Below, in pieces: positions 20,212-23,776 of a stretch of 23,776 bases of DNA (within the stretch, counting starts at the first letter, position 1; every line of letters starts with the position of its first letter). A program made the translations under genes and the position numbers. Origin of the DNA: Heterobasidion occidentale. Taxonomy: Eukaryota > Basidiomycota > Agaricomycetes > Russulales > Bondarzewiaceae. A model generated the notes under the pieces. The model had not been told where the DNA came from and ran no database searches. It saw only the letters and a list, made by a program, of their open reading frames with translations. Location: positions 1 to 23,776 of the forward strand of contig JBCAQO010000147.1 of the NCBI GenBank assembly GCA_039111635.1, given 5' to 3'.

Positions 20212-23200
20212 ATGAAAGCCTCCGTCTCCCGAGACCAATACCCCTGGGTTGAAGTCACGAGGTCGCAGCAGTCGGCATGGGTAGTTGTCGCATTTCGCCC
20301 CTGCCCTACCATGAGTTCCACATCTTACATCTCCAGAAACGCATTCACCCCGCCAGCGGACGTGACCTTCGACGCTGATCCATCTCGTGCCGGACGCCTG
20401 AAACCGTACGATTGGGCAGTAGATCCAGCTCCTCATGACTCGCGTTTTCCCTGGAGGCCCTTCATCCCAGTTGATCCTGGATCCATCAGGGGTGACTCTT
20501 CGGAATGGATTTTTCCAGCCTCCGAAGCAAGTCATGACTTTTATTGCTTCCCTTCTCGGACCATTCGCCCAGGATTGGTCAAGGCACACAACCAGATCAG
20601 AGCTTTTATCATCCGTTGTACCAGTGCGTTGAGAGACATTCTTGACTGGGATGGCAACCGGCCTCTCGAGGTTAGTGTGTTGCAGGAAGGGATTGTCTAT
20701 CCCTGGAAAACTGAAGAGGATGCACATATCACCTTTTGGCGATTACGTCGTCCCTTTCTCGACTGCTTTGGATTCATCAGCTTTCTTGTCTGGAGGATTG
20801 AGCAGGGGTTTGGGCCGAAAGTGAGTGCTTTACAGGGTTGAGGTTTCTGCTTATATCTCATGTCTTGCTTTCTAGTGGCGTGATCGTCCTAAGGCTCAGG
20901 CCTCTTTGTCATTTGCTTTCGACCAACTGGATAAGTTCATCTTGGGCGCTCGCATCCGTGGAGTCACCATCGTCACACAGGGCTATCCAACCTGGGGTCC
21001 CGAAATGAAGACGACTTGGGAGCTTCTCAAGCTCGCACGAATCAATATTGCATACTCTTGGAGCGCTCGACAAGCGGGAGAGGTCAGCGCATTCGGTGAC
21101 CTCAGGCCCGATCGGTGGCGACTTAACGGGAAACCGTTCACGATTGTGTCCTACAAACCCCCGCCACAGACAACGTACCTGGCAATGCTGTGGGGTGACG
21201 ATCGTGGCATCATCGGCTCCAAAAAAGACAGAAGATGGGAGGATTACTACTGTTCAGCCTCTTATCTATCCGCAGACGATTGCGTCAACGTGCGCGTGTT
21301 TTACATGGAGACACAGATCGGGCTGGATCAGGACGATAGTGACGCTGAAGATCGTGAGGGTTGCACAGACCCTCCCTCCATTAGGGGGCGCACTTTCCAC
21401 CTGATCGACTGTGATATCAGCCGTCTTCGCCCAGAGAAAAAGCACGCAGAAATACTCAAGAAGAGAGCAGCGTCTAACAGTCGCCTTTCTGCGGTTCTCC
21501 TATACGACCACGATCGCATTCCTCGTTCTGCCCTGTCTCGACCTGCCCCTCCTCCGCCAGCCCCTCCTCCGCCAGCCCCTCCTCCGCCAGCCCCTCCTCC
21601 GCCAGCCCCTCCTCCGCCAGCCCCTCCTCTGCCAGCCCTCCTCCGCCAGCCCCTCCTCCGCCAGCCCCTCCTCCGCCAGCCCCTCCTCCGCCAGCCCCTC
21701 CTCCGCCAGCCCCTCCTCCGCCAGCCCCTCCTTCGCCAGCCCCTCCTCTGCCAGCCCCTCCAGCCCCTTCTCCGCCTGCCTCTCCTCTACCCGCCCCTCC
21801 TCTGCCTGCCCCTTCGCAACATCAGCTGTCAAATGTGTCGCCTGGTAGCAATACGTCGTACAGGGGTGGTACGTTGTCCAGCGGCAACACGTCACAGGAG
21901 GTGCAGATGCACATTGACACCCCTGGTGCAGTGTCATCATCATTCCAGCCGCACTCTGAAGATCACGTTCAAGGCGTTGGACGGTCCGAGTCATCGGAGC
22001 ATCTCAGGTATGCGTTTTCTTCAATCTCAGAGCGCAAAAACATTACTGACGAATATTTTTGGTGCGCAGCACAACAACAATGCTAGTTGACTCGCAGAGC
22101 CAGTATATGGCAATGGATATCGATTTGGAGGACCGGGGCACGGGTTTGTCTTCGTCGTCAGGCCCTCCATGCATTGTGTTGTCTGACTGCGACGCGATGC
22201 GGGAAGGCTCGTATGAGCAGGATGTGGCGATGAATGTCAACTCGGAGGTGGAGGACCGGGTTGAACGCAATTCTTCATCCAGTCATGCTCTTGTCGGCTC
22301 GAATGACGATCCAAGCGAAGACGATGTGAGATTCTCGCGTTCTCCGAGCCCTGTCATCGTTCATGAGGGACATTTGGAGGTACACGCGGTCACATCCACT
22401 GATGTTGTCGACAGGGAGAATTATCCTCCCGCCTTTATTGCTGCGCTTTTCCCGAAAGTCTACCCCGCACCTCCCGGCAGTGAATTCTTAAGAGGGCACT
22501 GGATAGCACCAGAAACCTTTCAATCTGAAGAAATGCTCATTGTCTCTCCCGGGACGCTTGCGTACTTAGACAGCATCAAGGAAACGACTTCGGGAGGTTG
22601 GGCTCCCTATGCGCCGTTTGACGTTAGACCTCTGGCTATCGACACTGGCTTCTTGCGGGTATCTCACGTCAAGCTTCATCCGCTCACTGAGATCTGGTTG
22701 CTAGCCATTTTGGAATGGAAGGCCTTTGAAGTCGAGGCGTTGCTGGAGGTGATGTTGCAGCATGGGATGTCGTTCCGTCTCAGTTGGAATAGCATGTGGG
22801 GTCAGCAGAAGATCGCGGCCAATGCTGAACGCCGTACGAATGAACCTCGTCCCAACTGGGTGGACGGAGACAACTTCCTCATAGGCGAGCGACAAGACTC
22901 TCTCTCCTCCTTTGGCCAGCTATATCAGGAGCGGGTTCGATGGCTCCTGCGACAACCCTACGCAAGACGTCTTGTGGCGTATGGTGGCCTGGCTTGGCGC
23001 CTTGTCATCCATTTTGGGTCCAAGGACATAGTTCGGAGCTACCTGGAGGGGCCAAGTGAGGCATACACTGTCTGGGGTGAACGATACACAGCTGGATCAG
23101 ATCGCGAATCGGAGTGCCCAGAAGATGAAGAGAGCGATCTGGCTCTCAAATTACTCCTGGGGTTCACGGCGCTACCAGGGAATGTGTCTCTGTGGCCCAG

Positions 23201-23489
23201 CATGGCCCTCTGGCGTGCCAGCTACCTCTGGAATGGTTCGTGGTCGTCATCTGCCGAGACATGGTTTCAAGACATGTTGACGCGTCTCCATGACGGCGAA
23301 TTGACGCCTCGAACTTCTGTGCTGTGGTACTACACATTGCGGGGCCGGGATAAGCGTGAACGTGGGGCGAATAAAAAACGTCTGGGAGCTGACAAACAGC
23401 TGGCGACCGTCCGGACGTACAATCAAGACGTCGTCCTGGCTTCCGCGTTGCATACCCCAGGAATACTAAATGTAGCACATAAGTTGTAA
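20212..23489 (+). pseudogene. Large orphan Trp-rich gene with a one-base frame break in its Pro-Ala repeat
   Basis: No known domain. Exons 20212-20820, 20876-22007 and 22070-23489 would encode about 1,050 residues, but exon 2 changes frame. Part one has PWVEVTRSQQSAWVVVAFRP, WRPFIPVDPGSIRG, EEDAHITFWRLRRPFLDCFG and VTIVTQGYPTWGPEMKTTW. A (PAPPP)n linker (21545-21760) follows. The last part has SSGPPCIVLSDCDAM (SIM-like), YARRLVAYGGLAWRLVIHFG, LEGPSEAYTVWGE, WPSMALWRASYLWNGSW and WFQDMLTRLHDGELTPRTS. I recall similar C-terminal segments in Agaricomycete hypothetical proteins. The unit at 21635-21648 has 14 instead of 15 nt. Upstream the frame starts at positions of remainder 2 (mod 3), downstream 1, and only with this switch does the phase at the 22008-22069 intron fit. 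It may be a genuine lesion, a length polymorphism or an assembly error. The TAA at 23487-23489 overlaps a donor-like GTAAGT, so a further exon is possible. Confidence 0.6.
21545..21765 (+). repeat. 15-bp minisatellite coding PAPPP
   Basis: Fourteen units of GCCCCTCCTCCGCCA run from 21545 to 21753 and then degrade into related Pro/Ala/Ser codons. Six full units precede one 14-nt unit (21635-21648), and seven full units follow. The complementary strand is strongly G-rich. Confidence 0.92.
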
Positions 23490-23776
23490 GTAGAATTCTT
23501 GATCCTGTCAGGCTGGCGACGTCATTTTGAGATCGTGCTGCCGAGGATTCCGAGCATGTTTCTTTTCTTGTTGAACCTTGAACTGGACTACATATCCAAA
23601 CTTCTCCTTGTTATCGATGTATTCTCGATTGCTGGCTCTTTCTCACAAATGATTTTGTCTCATCGCCAAAGGGCCTTGTCATTATATACACGTCGTAATC
23701 ATGTCTGCTTTCAGGAGTCTCAGTGAAATTACGAAGCTACAAAGAGCGATTCACAGCTCTCCGGGCACCCCTTGGG
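23490..23776. other. Downstream flank, no complete gene
   Basis: This holds the 3' flank of the large gene and reaches the window end. An acceptor-like CTTTCAG near 23713 is followed by an open stretch to the window end that could be a final exon if the GTAAGT at 23487 is used. This is unproven. Confidence 0.35.

Noticed and set aside
21500..21994. Minus-strand open stretch rich in Glu-Gly (AEEGLAEEGL type)
   Set aside because: It is the mirror of the PAPPP minisatellite; the long open frame is a by-product of the repeat.

Overview
This window looks like nuclear DNA from a filamentous basidiomycete, most likely an Agaricomycete. The genes are split by many 39-80 nt GT-AG introns. Several products belong to families I know as typical of or expanded in Agaricomycetes (DUF6698, DUF6533-type seven-helix proteins, tryptophan-rich orphan proteins with WRLRR motifs). 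There are no bacterial operons, no rRNA, and no tRNA that I could find. All exon joins below were made by eye from splice sites and reading phase.

Left part (1-6250) is decayed or gene-poor. It holds a broken copy of the complex I LYR subunit NDUFB9 (825-1437), a short DUF6533-like remnant (about 1980-2080), and a longer DUF6533-type membrane protein gene (3415-4895) that still splices in places but has at least two reading-frame breaks.

Central part (6254-15687) is the well-preserved core. In order it carries THO3/Tex1 (minus, eight exons), a two-copy 209-210 bp tandem repeat, a DUF6698 gene (minus, eight exons), a cysteine-rich GRF-like protein ending in a SUMO-interaction-type motif (plus, five exons), a complete Ulp1-type SUMO protease (minus, ten exons, His/Asp/Gln/Cys all present), and an orphan tryptophan-rich gene (plus, three exons). 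DUF6698 and the GRF-like gene are divergent, the GRF-like gene and Ulp1 are convergent, and Ulp1 and the orphan gene are divergent. This is a compact block in which a SUMO protease sits beside proteins with SIM-like motifs.

Right part (15688-23776) is again degenerate at first. It has a likely CRAL-TRIO (Sec14-like) remnant with two stop codons and uncharacterised exon-like stretches. A striking 1.3 kb array follows (18802-20102): twelve direct copies of a 29-nt core able to form a hairpin, then two copies in inverted orientation. The array ends about 110 bp before a large three-exon gene (20212-23489) of the same orphan tryptophan-rich type. That gene contains a Pro-Ala minisatellite in which one unit is a base short, breaking the frame.

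The best candidates for something undescribed are the hairpin-core array upstream of the 20212 gene, and the Ulp1 / GRF-like / DUF6698 neighbourhood, which may be accessory or transposon-linked.
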